Positions 1 to 19,500 of a DNA stretch of 64,000 bases are shown here, one piece after another. The translations under genes and the position numbers were made by a program. Numbering within the stretch: position 1 is the stretch's first letter; the number at the start of each line of letters is the position of its first letter. Below the pieces are notes generated by a model. The model did not search any database, was not told where the DNA came from, and saw only the letters and a program-made list of their open reading frames with translations. Source of the stretch: Ovis canadensis (Eukaryota; Chordata; Mammalia; Artiodactyla; Bovidae); contig NC_091251.1 of the NCBI RefSeq assembly GCF_042477335.2, positions 34,240,501 through 34,304,500 of the forward strand, in the 5' to 3' direction.

Positions 1-2869
1 ACTCCTTTCCTTCCAGAAACGTTTCCAGAGCTCTGACCTGTTAGTCACTGGTTCCTGGAGAAAGCAACATTATTTCTCACCTACCAAATCTCTATCTTCC
101 TTCCAGCAAAGGCCTACATGCTATAGCGTAATAGTGACTGACATACTTCTGAGCACAAAAGTTCAGCATGGAGAGCAGAGTAGAGGGAAGCAGAGGATAA
201 GACAGAACTGATTAACCCTGACTTTACGCCTAGGCCAAGCCCTTTAAAAGGTTCTCTATTTCTTTTTCATTCATTCCCTTTTGCTCCTCTGTAGCTCATA
301 TAGACCCACAGTCTGTGCTGTTCTTTAAGACAAAGCAAAGTGTTGTAGGAGAAGTGGAGAGCAATGTGGTGTGGGATTACCTGGAATCGTTTGGCATCAT
401 GCTTGCCACATAGTAGAGACCATTTTGAAGGAAAAAACAAAGACATCTCAGATGAATGAAATTCAGCCAGTCTAAACTTACTTTAAGGTCAGTCAGAAAT
501 TCTAGGCTCTTTTGAACACAAAACCTTTGGAAAATTATTTTCACTGATGACAAAACTGACATTACGATTTCATAGATTTTCCTCTCTCCTTTTCATCCAT
601 GGATGGGTTAGTTAACAATCAACAGAACAGCCACCAGCCAGCCTGACATCAGGAGGAAGATGCCAGGAACACAGATGGTCCACAGCCCAGATAATTAGCT
701 TTTTCTGAAGACGAACATCTCATAAGTCTTCTGTGAATATAGAGTTTGGTTGGGCACAGCTGGGGCAGAGAACAACAAGCAGGCTTTCCCAACAACTCTT
801 CTTCTTCTTATAATGTCGGCAGAGAATCACCCACTTCCCGTCAACTCCCTACTCATAAGATCTTCAGGGAAGAATTCCAATAAATACTGTAGACACTTCA
901 CCTTAAAGGAGGGAAAAAATAACTCCCTTCTCCTTAAGTGTGGAATGCACATAGTGACTTCCTTCCAAAGAGTACAGGATGGAAGGGGTTGGGGGGGGAG
1001 TGTAATTTTTCAGTGGAGAAACCTGATAAACACTAGTTCTACCAGGTCATAAAGTTCAATATTAACAGTCAAAAATTATGCTGATGGTATGTACTCTTGA
1101 TATGCTGTGATGAAAATGGCCACTTTACCTCTGTGATCCTCCTCCCCCAAACCCATAACCCCAGTCTAATGAAAAACCCCATCAGACAAACTCCAGGGAA
1201 GAGATGTCCTTCAGCATAGCTTCCCTGGTGGCTCAGAGGTAAAAGCGTCTCCCTTCTATCTGGGTAAACCTGGGTTCGATCCCAGGAAGATCCCCTGGAG
1301 AAGGAAATGGCTAACCCATTTCAGTATTCTTGCCTGGAGAATCCCATGGACAGAGGAGCCTGGTAGGCTACAGTCCACGGGGTCACAAAGAGTCAGACAC
1401 GACTGAGTGACTTTGCTTTCGCTTTTCTTTCTTATACCTAACCAGTATTCCTCAAAACTATCAAGGTCATCAAAAATAAGGAGTACCTGAGTAACCGTCA
1501 CAGCCGAGAGGAGCGTAAGCAGATCTGACAACAATATGTAATACGGTATCCTGGATGGGATGGTGGGACAAAAAGACATTAAGCAAAAACTAAGAAAATC
1601 TAAATAAACTATGGACTTTAGTTAATAATAATAATACATCAATTCTGGTCCACCAATAGTAATAAATGTATCATACTAATGTTAAGATGTTAATAATAGA
1701 GAAAGCTGTAGGAAGACACGAGAAAGCTGGCTGTACTGTACCACCTGCTCAAGATTTCTATAATTCTAAAACTGTTTTAAGAAATAAAGTCTAGTAATAA
1801 TAATAATAAGATAGGGATAAAAGTACCTCCAACTCTTAAGCTCCATAGGCATTTTCTCATTTCTTTAGTTTTCTAACCTTTATCTTTTGGGGGCACGCAC
1901 TAAATACATTGCACCCAGGGCTCCTTATTGCTTATCCTATCCACACCCATTCCGTATTTCTCAGAACTCTGATCCCTCACGGGCTACGTCATCTCATCCA
2001 GTCTCGTGGCTAAAGTCACTACCTCTCCTGGCGATTTCCAAATCTTGTCTGGCTCTGATCACTATTCCTCCAACTCTCTATTACACAGCGCCCCCTAGAC
2101 GTCCAATTCAGCATTTCCAAACCCAAACCCTGATTCTCCGTAAAAGAGCTTCTCATTTCCTGTAGCACTCAAAGAGGCCAAAATCTTGGGCTTCAGCCGC
2201 AGACTTCCCTTATCAGGCTTCCTGTCCGTTGGTCACTAAGTTCTGTGACCTCCTGCCTCGGGCCTTCCGTATTGTGTTCTCTATCCATCCTCGCTGCCAG
2301 GCCTTCAACACCTCTGGGCCCCCGTCTTCAGGTTCTCTTTCTCCTCCCTATATCTTTCTTTGCTTCGTTCTTTTCCATCCCTGTAGCAGGTGTTCACAAA
2401 GAAAAATGTAGAAATTCTCTAGAAAGGAAAATGTTGAGATTCTCTCAGGTCTCCGCCAGGCTGTTCATAACTCCTCTCCACTGTAATTCCTCACCATGAG
2501 TTTTTTTTTCTTTTCCTTCCTATCTTCAGTGTGTGTTTAGATGTTTATTTACTTTTTGTTTGTTTGAGATATAGAATAGAAAGGAGTTGGTGGCTAAATT
2601 GCCACAATCTATTAAAAAATATACTAAGGCCCATACAAAGCCCAATTTAGTCATTACCTCAATTTTCTCAGGATTTTGAAGGACCTAAATAGAGACACAA
2701 GAACCATCTTTGAATTAGGCAATGGAAAACGCTGACATAAAATGGCTGCAGAACGCAATAAAATTATGAGCTAAAAATGAGGGTAAGAGGAGATCATAAG
2801 GAAATTTAGAAAGGGAAGAACGGGATACTTTCAAAATACTGCTTATGACAGTATTGCATGGGATGCAAC
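1..2869. other. intergenic flank upstream of tRNA-Arg/PRMT5
   Basis: I recognise no gene here. The stretch is AT-rich, with one Bov-tA SINE (listed separately) and two short (AAT)n microsatellites at about 1622-1635 and 1796-1809. The open frames present are short and match no family I know. In human the next gene on this side is HAUS4, many kilobases away, so a gene-free flank is expected. Confidence 0.7.
1219..1428 (+). mobile_element. Bov-tA SINE
   Basis: This tRNA-derived ruminant SINE begins with the diagnostic 'cttccctggtggctcag'. It carries a B-box-like 'gggttcgatccc' and the Bov-A tail unit ('ggagaaggaaatggc', 'gacacgactgagtgac'). It lies in the plus orientation in intergenic DNA. 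Confidence 0.9.
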
Positions 2870-2874
2870 AAAAA
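2870..2874 (-). terminator. RNA polymerase III terminator of tRNA-Arg
   Basis: On the minus strand a run of five T starts 15 nt past the 3' end of the tRNA gene. A T-run of four or more is the standard Pol III termination signal. Confidence 0.8.
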
Positions 2875-2888
2875 CACACGCGTCTCCC

Positions 2889-2961
2889 CGAGCCAGCCAG
2901 GAGTCGAACCTGGAATCTTCTGATCCGTAGTCAGACGCGTTATCCATTGCGCCACTGGCCC
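2889..2961 (-). tRNA. tRNA-Arg (anticodon ACG)
   Basis: The minus strand folds as a complete 73-nt cloverleaf. The acceptor arm GGGCCAG pairs with CTGGCTC (one G-U), followed by a G discriminator. The D arm contains TGGCGCAATGGATA (A box). The anticodon arm is TCTGA-CTACGGA-TCAGA with ACG at positions 34-36, and the T arm is CCAGG-TTCGACT-CCTGG (B box). No intron is present and CCA is not encoded, as expected for a nuclear tRNA gene. A34 is normally edited to inosine, so the tRNA reads CGU, CGC and CGA codons. Human carries a near-identical tRNA-Arg-ACG gene beside PRMT5, so the position is conserved. The gene is divergent from PRMT5. Confidence 0.96.
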
Positions 2962-11453
<8,492 letters not shown>

Positions 11454-11840
11454 CCCTGCCTGCAAGTGTCTGGAGCCTTGGAAGCAGCTGCAGGTTCTGT
11501 TCCTGTAGCACAGAAGGTGCAGTACACCATGGGCTCTGATTTGCCATGCCCATCAGAGAGGAACATTTCAGTCTGCTTTCCTACCTTATGTCAAGATGGC
11601 AAAGGAGGAGAATTGGGCTCACGCTACCAATCTGTGAAGACTTCAGGCTTGAGCATGAGGAATTCATGTTGGATCTGAGGCTACTCCAACGGGCACTCAG
11701 CCTCAAGGGCTCCCTGGGATAGCTCTGAGAACATGTGAATTGAACAAATTTTCAGCCCTCTTCCCTGTCTATCTCTGTTCCTATTTTGATGGTTTTGTGT
11801 AAGGAGGAAATACAAATAAAATGAGGTTATGGTCTTTCCT
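11454..11840 (+). terminator. PRMT5 3' UTR with poly(A) signal
   Basis: The untranslated tail of the last exon follows the TAG stop. A canonical AATAAA lies at 11815-11820, so cleavage is expected about 15-25 nt later. No other plus-strand AATAAA is seen between the stop codon and this signal. Confidence 0.88.
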
Positions 11841-12850
11841 GCTCTAACTCTGCTGCCCCCTGCCTCTGCTTCTTCAACTATTACTTACACGTATTCAGAT
11901 CTATGGTCTTATCCAATACTTGAAGGGGCCTAGGTTTACTTCCTATTTAAGAAGCTTAGTGGTGACTCTTGGACTCCCAGGTACAAGTCTTTCTGAGCAG
12001 CTACAGCGAGGTCTTGTCCTTTAGGACCTGATTAGGTTGTTTTCTGGGGAGGAGGCATGGAGTTTGCTGCCACGGAGAGAGATGGGGTAGTGAGTGAAGC
12101 CAGCTTCCCTTCCACCTTCCTGAGCTGCTGCACTACCAGCTCCTCTGTTACCTCTTGGGAGCGTTAACTGGAAGTCATCCACACTTCTCCAGCAATAAGC
12201 CATTTATTTTGTTAGGGTAAAATCACAGGATTAGAGTTTGAAGTCCTAAGAGGTAATCTAGATCAAGTCTACATTTTTACAGAAAAGGAAATGGTATAAT
12301 GATAAAAAGTTAATATTCAAATCAGTACTCAAATGGTTCCTGTGAGTTCATGGCCGTCTCCCATGTTTTAAGCAGCTACGTTTTTGGCAGCTGTATTAGG
12401 CAATTGAAGTCTCTGGGAGTTCTGGAAGCTCCTGGAATGTGAGGGTGGACGTCAGATAGACGGCTGAGTACAGCTGCACCCAGTCACCTGAGAAACTGCC
12501 TGAAGTTCACCCTTGCAGTGGGAGCTGTAGGCACTGATTTCGACTGAAAAGCGTGTGAGATGTGGAAGAAGATAAACCTGTCACAGACTTGTGAGGTCCA
12601 AGCGCTGAGCGCAGGAGGCAGCGGTTGGGAAAGTTGTACAGACAGAATGGGGATGTGGAGCTCAACACCCCTCCCCTAGGGAAGCAAGTGCAGTTGCTCT
12701 CCACAATGCTGTTCTGGATAAGCCCGACTTGAGCTCCTTGGCAAATCAGTAAGGATGGCCAAGGACCTCAACTGCACCTCATTACCTTGCGGTGTTGGCC
12801 CAGACTACCACTGTGCTGGGAGCTGGGTAGGAGGGTTCTATCTCAGTTCT
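11841..12850. other. PRMT5-RBM23 intergenic spacer
   Basis: About 1 kb separates the PRMT5 poly(A) site from the RBM23 promoter. I see no gene. The part at 12220-12300 has a vague ancient-SINE look that I could not assign. Confidence 0.6.
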
Positions 12851-12879
12851 CGGACCGCTTTCCCCCCTTTCTGCAAATC

Positions 12880-13360
12880 GTTTAGCCAATGAGAGCGATA
12901 GGTGGCTACCTAAGGACCCTTCTGCTTTCCTTGAGTCCCGGCAAGGTTAACCAATCAATGGGAACTTGGCTGTTGCTAAGAGACCATTGAGTTTGGCTCC
13001 ACCCATACTTAGGATTTTAGCCAATGAAAATCTGTACTTTGGTCTGTTGCCGCGAAACCCGTGAGATAAATTCCAGCGGCTGAATGTTTCGGCGCCTGCG
13101 CAGATTGGGGAAGGTTCTGGAAGGCAGTGGAGCTGCCGCCATTTTGCGGGAAGAGGAGTAGCTCCGGCTCTAGTGCTGCTTTTATTGCCGAGTCTCTGGA
13201 AGATAGCGGTGGTTCGTGTCCCCTGCCACACCCAAAGGAACAGGGGGAACCGGGACCCCCGTTGCGGGGACCCGGAACTGGTAAGAAACCCCGAAACCGG
13301 GTTCCCCCCGCAACGTCACCTATGCGTGACGTTGCCGCGCGGCCCCTCCCCTTGACGTCA
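12880..13360 (+). promoter_or_regulatory. RBM23 promoter and 5' noncoding exon
   Basis: Three CCAAT boxes in the same orientation are spaced about 65-70 bp apart (12886-12890, 12951-12955, 13021-13025). They precede an NRF1-like ggcgcctgcgca (13091-13102) and a YY1-like gccgccattttg (13135-13146). The noncoding first exon probably runs from about 13110 to 13280, where it meets a consensus donor (cggaactg|gtaag). A palindromic CRE, TGACGTCA, lies at 13353-13360 just inside intron 1. There is no TATA box. The layout fits a broadly expressed CpG-island promoter. Start and exon limits are inferred. Confidence 0.7.
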
Positions 13361-14964
13361 CAGGCAGAAAATGGAGTCGAGAGCAGAGTCAGGCAAACTT
13401 TTAAAATTTAAAAAAAAAAAAAAAGTTTTTGTTTATTTTGACCTGGAAGTGTTCGCTGCCTAACTAATCACTGGCACGATTTTAGGGATCGGCACCCTCG
13501 TGGCTGTATCCTTCAGCGATGAAGATGTTTCAAGGATCCGAATGACTGGTCTCTTGGTCCCCATAACCTTGACGTTCAGGGTGTCCCACACTGTGGAGAG
13601 AGCATCGACCTACCGCGGTCTCAGAGGATTCGTGGGATCCGTTTTCAACCCCTAGTGGCGCCAGAGAGAGATGAGGAAATTGAGGTTTCTTCCTCAGTCT
13701 TCCTTATGTGGAAGACTTATGTTCACTATGTTGGCGGCTCTGCTCACATACTCCGTGGCGGTAGAGGAGCATAGTGGGGCCACATAGGAGGCTTTAGCAT
13801 CGGGACGCTGGCCCTCACAGAGATGCTGCCAGTTACTTACTTGCAGGACCGTTTTTTGAAGCGTGGCCTTGGTTTGTTACACATGGGAATGTTTTTGTCT
13901 TTCTCGTTGTTCTTGTTCTTAATTTGTTTGGAGATGTTTGTGCCCAGCTCAGTGACCAGACCCAGGAGGTGGCGCTGCCCATCACCCCTGGGACTCCAGC
14001 GTTTGGGGAATGAATTCTGTCTGATTGGGGCTGACAGTGTATTTTCGCTCTCCTGTGGCCCGGCTGCAGTGGGGTTTAAGTGCTGGCTTGGGTCTAGTCT
14101 GTGTTATGACAAGGTCCGCTCCATACCATGATGGTGGGTCTCTAATGCAATTTTTGGAGCGGGGTTGGGAGAAAGCAGTATAATGTTTTAATGTATGGTA
14201 TTGAATGGACTTTAACCCATAAGTTAGAACTTAAAGAGTTCGAAAACTCCCTACCTGAAAGCACATAAGTGTTTCGGACTTCTCTGCTATTTAGGATCTA
14301 GAAGATAGACTAAACCCAGCAAGATTCCAAGTTTCAAAGTGTGCTAGTGTTTTATATATGTGTATTTCTAAATATATCCATTCATTTGTTTCTTAGGTCT
14401 GAAAACTTTATTCCACAGGTAGGGGTTCCTTTGTCAACTTTTGTGAAAGTTGTTGCAGATCTTAAGTTATCCCTGCACTGGACTAGCACTCAACAAAGAG
14501 CAGTTCTTGAAACTAGAAGCATTTCATTTGGAGAATTAAAGGCAGGCTATAAAATATGAAGAGCAGTGTTAGGGCACTTAGAAATTTTGTATAGACTTGG
14601 CAGTCAGATGACTGAAAGGAACGGAGTTTGTAGATCAAAAACTTACTTATAGAACGATTTTTCCCCCCACCATAGGTCAGATAGCATATATTAAAATCAG
14701 TCTGGTTCCTAATATTTTGAAGCATATACTGTACGTTTTTTTTTTTTTTTGAAGCATATACTATTGCAAACTGGTTATCTCTATAAGCCACACAATAAGA
14801 TATGACTAATGAGACTGATTCTTTTCATATACCTATGAGGACATTAATTCTCCAGATGAGTGTATATTTAAAAATAGACATCTTGGTATGCTGTGTACTT
14901 TTCTTTTTTAAGGAATTTCCTTTTAAGTTTAAGTTACAAACCACATGAGAGAGTGGTAACCTGA

Positions 14965-15060
14965 ACATTAGAGTCAGAAGACTTCTGATCAAGGATCAGC
15001 TCCTCCATTTGAGCTTTGTGACTTTGGGCTGTTCACAGAAACTCCGTTTTTTCATCTGTG
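14965..15060 (+). repeat. MIR fragment in RBM23 intron 1
   Basis: The sequence 'gagctttgtgactttgggc' and following 'tttttcatctgtg' resembles the MIR core and its 3' side, an ancient mammalian SINE. Confidence 0.6.
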
Positions 15061-15455
15061 CATTAGATCCAATATTGCCTGTAGCATATGTTACCATTGA
15101 TTACTAAATAAATGTAAGATAAGAGATTGAGTTCACTGGTTTTTGGACACCTATTTGATTTTGGTTTGGTTTCCATTTTAAGCCTTAAATTTGGGTCCAA
15201 CTAAGTTTTATTGTTGGCTGCTTCCAAGAATCTTATTTTTGTAACATGTTTAGCACAGTGCCCAGCAATGTCAGGTACTACAAATGATAAATATGATTAC
15301 TTTTATTAAATCATCAAAATAGGCTGTGTACTCTGTCTCTAGTCAAGACAGCATGATTGGATGATGCATTAGCTGGTTTAAAGAGGACAAAGCTCTTGTG
15401 TATATGGAAAGTCTTAATTATAATTATTCTCTCTGCATAGAAATTCTTCAGATTA

Positions 15456-15800
15456 GTTTTTTTCAGTTTTATTAGGATATCAGTGACATAGAATAAAACT
15501 ATACATGTTAAGGTGTACACTCTGGTGGGTTTTGTTATGTACTAACACCCATGAAACCATCACCTCCCCAAATTCCAAAATGTTCTTTTATAATCTTTTC
15601 ATCCTGGCCCCTCCCCACCTGTTCCTATCCTTAGGTAACCACTGACCTGCTTTCTGTCACTACAGGTTAGTTTGCATTTTCTAAAATTTTATGTAAATGT
15701 ACATCATACAGTATGTACTTCTTTTTGATAACCTCTTTCAGTGTAATTATTTTGAGATTTATCTGTGTTACATATTTTGATAATTTGGAGTAGTAATCTT
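15456..15800 (-). repeat. old mammalian L1 3'-UTR fragment in RBM23 intron 1
   Basis: 'cagttttattaggatatcag' opens a stretch that continues with 'acccatgaaaccatcacc' and 'ggttagtttgcattttct'. This resembles the antisense 3' UTR of old L1M-class elements. Divergence from the remembered consensus is high, so it predates the ruminant L1 at 9.2-10.1 kb. Confidence 0.6.
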
Positions 15801-16544
15801 TGAATAATTTATCCTGTTGATTTCATTTGGTGTCTTCTGTGTTTATTATTTGACAGACCTGTGACAAAACAGACTTGAGAAAGACCATGGCTAAATATGA
15901 AAGCTTGGGGTAGGCAAGAAGTCCTACTGTATATCCGTAGACAGAAATGCTTCAGACTGGGGCTGGTTAAGCCATCTTAATCATAGTTTTTCTGAATTAC
16001 TCAAACTCTAGTTGGTGTTGTACAGAAAATGCTTAATGATGAATCCCCTCATTTGTGTGTGTTTGGGTCAGGGGTGTGGGGAAAAGCTTGGGACAAATTA
16101 CTTTGTCTTAGGTATTACTTTGTATTGCTTTTAATTTTTATTCTTGTAGTCTTACCAATTTAAGTTTAAAGCAGTTATTATTCAGAATTTTGAATAGTAG
16201 AATGGAGGCCAAGTGCCCACTATAAATAGTAAGTTTGAGTACCTGCATTTTCTTTTAACAGGAAAAGGACTGTATTATATTTTGTCTCTCCCTAGACATC
16301 TAATTTTCTTCTAGACCCTGACCGTTTATAAGCCACAAAGCAGAACTAGTTCAGATCTGTAAGGTGCAAAAATAAATGTAGGGTAAGCAACAGCTGGTAA
16401 GATACCTTTGGAGTTCGAGAAACAAAACTGTATGTTCTGGTGTCTGTTTTCTTCAAATGGAGAGGGAATGTGGGGTGCCAGAAGGGGAGGAAAAATATAA
16501 ATGAGGTTCTTATGTATCTATATCTTTTCCCCAGATCTGCTACA

Positions 16545-19500
16545 ATGGCATCTGATGACTTTGATATAGTGATTGAGGCCATGCTGGAGGCTCCCTATAA
16601 AAAAGAGGAGGTAATATTCCCCATCTCACTCTTGGAATTGGGTTAGTAAGAAAAAGCAGTTGTGGCTCATCAGTTTCAATATTTTAGGAATTTTCTTTCC
16701 CTGTTCATTTATTATGTACAGTGGCTATTCATGAAAGGTATACTCTTTCAGTAGTCACTGCTAGAGACCAGTACTCAAAGGCCATGCTTGCAGAAAGGGC
16801 CCAGAAAACTGGGGGTGAGTGGGCAACGTAAAGTTGGGATGGGAACCCTTTGCTTACAGCTGTCAGTGACACAGAAGAAAGTTGCTATATCTCAGACGTA
16901 ACTCATTTCTCACTCTCCTGGGAGACAGATGTTACTGGAACACATGTCGGACAGCTAATGTTTGACTTTAAAATCTCATCTCTTCTTTTTGGGTAGTTTC
17001 CATCCTTCTCTTACTCTCTTTGTTAGGAGATCTAGGTGCTCAGAAACTGTTAAGGTAATTGAGAGTTTTGATTTCATGAGCTTTCTTCCTTGTCCACTTT
17101 GTTCTTGCCTTGCCCAATGGAATGTGTGTGTCTGTCACCTGATGCCTTGTGTTGTTTTCCTGGTGAACCCCTTAGGATGGGCAGCAAAGGAAAGAGGCTA
17201 AAAAGGACAATCCCAGCAACACGACCAACAGCACCAGCAGCGCTGACACCAGTGGCTGTGGTACTGGTGGGAGCAATGTCACTGATGGGACCGGCGCCAC
17301 CAGTGGAAACGGCACGAGTGGGGAGGCAAGCACGTGAGTGTGGCATGAGGAAGGGGGTTGGCCGCCTGGGGACGGAAAACAGCTTTGTCCATTATAGGAA
17401 CAGCTGGAACAGAGAGGTGGTTGTTCATAAGAGTTCCTACTTTAGTAATGGCTCCACTGGGTCATGGGAATAATGGTGATTTGGTGTAATGATCTTCCAG
17501 TGTAGACTTGTGGATCAGTCCTAGTTTTGATGTATTTCATTTGAATAAAATAACAGGAGGATCTCTGATTTGAAAACACCAGATACTGTTCCCTTCCCTG
17601 GCGGGGAAATGGCCATTTCATATGCCTGACAGTGTTCAGGGCTGTGTGTAACCTAATGTCATACCGTTGTCATGAACTCCTGCCATACTGTCTTCTAGAT
17701 TTTGGTCTTTTGCTGGTTTCTGTTTCATCCTAGCCTCACTGTCATTTGGTTTCCTTGGGAGAGATAATGAAACCTCTGTAATGAGTTGATACTCTCTCAC
17801 AGGAAGAAGAGGAGTCGGAGCCATAGTAAAAGCAGGGAGAGAAAACGCAGGTCAGTCATGCTGGGGACACTTGGGTTTTGAGAGTTATAAATGGAAAGAT
17901 ACCAGGGAAAGCTATACATGAAAGGCCAGAGGAGGTTGGTTTGTTCTTTAAGAAACTTCATAGTCATTTTTATCCATAGTCGTAGTCGAGACCGGGATCG
18001 TCACAGGCAGAAAAATAGTCGGAGCCGAAGTCGAGATCGGCAGCGTCGCCACCGCAGCCGTAGCTGGGATCGTCGACATAGTAATGAGTCACGAAGTCGA
18101 GACTGGCGTCGTGAGGATCGTGTACACTACAGGAGTCCACCGCTTGCCACTGGGTATCACCTTTTGCTAATAAGATCACCTTTGTATTCTGGGTAAAACC
18201 AAGTGCACCGTAGTCCCTGCCTAAGGGTGCTTGTATCCTGTTGTTGGGATGGGCAGGAGACCCGGTTACTGGAGGGGTGGTTCTCAGAACTTGCATGTGT
18301 GATGAGGTGCTATAATCTTTTTTTCTCGTGGTGGAAGACTCAGCACTGGGCCAAGTGTGAATAGAGGTGGTTTTCAGTTTTCTTGTTCTCTGTTCTGTAG
18401 GCGTAGGTATGGACACAGTAAGAGTCCTCATTTCAGAGAGAAGAGCCCAGTCAGGTGAGTTGATAATGAGCCCTCTTTCAGGGACTGTGAATTATGAGTG
18501 AAAAGTGGTTTGAGGCAAACCAGAGGAATGTGTAGTTCTCGAGGGCAGCTGAAGAACAATGCCCAGGTATTGGGAGGGAAGGTGTCAACAGCTGTGCTCT
18601 GCAGGGAGCCCGTTGACAACCTGAGTCCGGAGGAGCGGGATGCCCGCACAGTGTTCTGCATGCAGTTGGCTGCCCGCATTCGGCCTCGAGACCTGGAGGA
18701 CTTTTTCTCTGCTGTTGGCAAGGTAACCCTCTTCTCCCTCTTAGTTGGCTAGGGGTAGCCTGTCTTCTATCCATCCCCCTTTATGCCCAACTCAGGATTT
18801 CCCTCCTGCCCTGGATAGGTTCGAGACGTCCGTATCATCTCAGACCGGAACTCACGTCGGTCTAAAGGCATTGCCTATGTAGAATTCTGTGAGATCCAGT
18901 CTGTGCCGCTGGCCATTGGGCTGACTGGGCAGCGGCTGCTAGGAGTGCCAATCATTGTACAGGCCTCACAGGTGAGCAGCCTGACAAATGGACTTGAGAA
19001 GATGGAGTTGAATGTGGTAGGTGTGAGCGTAACCCATCATTTCCTCCTTCCGAAGGCTGAGAAAAACCGCCTGGCAGCCACGGCCAGTAACCTGCAGAAG
19101 GGCAGTGGGGGACCAGTGCGCCTTTATGTGGGCTCCCTGCACTTCAATATCACTGATGACATGCTCCGGGGCATCTTTGAGCCCTTTGGCAAAGTGAGTA
19201 GAAAGAGAGGGGAACCTCTGAAGGGAGTTGGGAACAGCGGGGAGGGTGAATGTACCTCATCTGTCTGATCATGGTTAACTCAATGCATGTTTCATAAGGG
19301 CCACGTGGGTCCCTCCTGGGAAAGTTGGCTCCATCTCTGCATTCTTACTGCTCAGGAGATAAATTAGGCACTGTGAAATCAAATAGTGGGGTCCAGATTA
19401 AGTAAGATGAGTCAGCAAAAGTGTTTTGGAAAAAAATGGTTTTTGTCTCTCTTTTTAAAATGATTTGGAGAGATAGAATAGGTTGGTTAGAAAGATAGAG

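Noticed and set aside
1-2840. 3' part of HAUS4, the next gene in human
   Set aside because: No exon or protein similarity to HAUS4 could be recognised here. In human it lies many kilobases away.
17074-17346. 90-codon minus-strand frame across RBM23 exon 3
   Set aside because: Shadow of the low-complexity coding exon, with no independent support.
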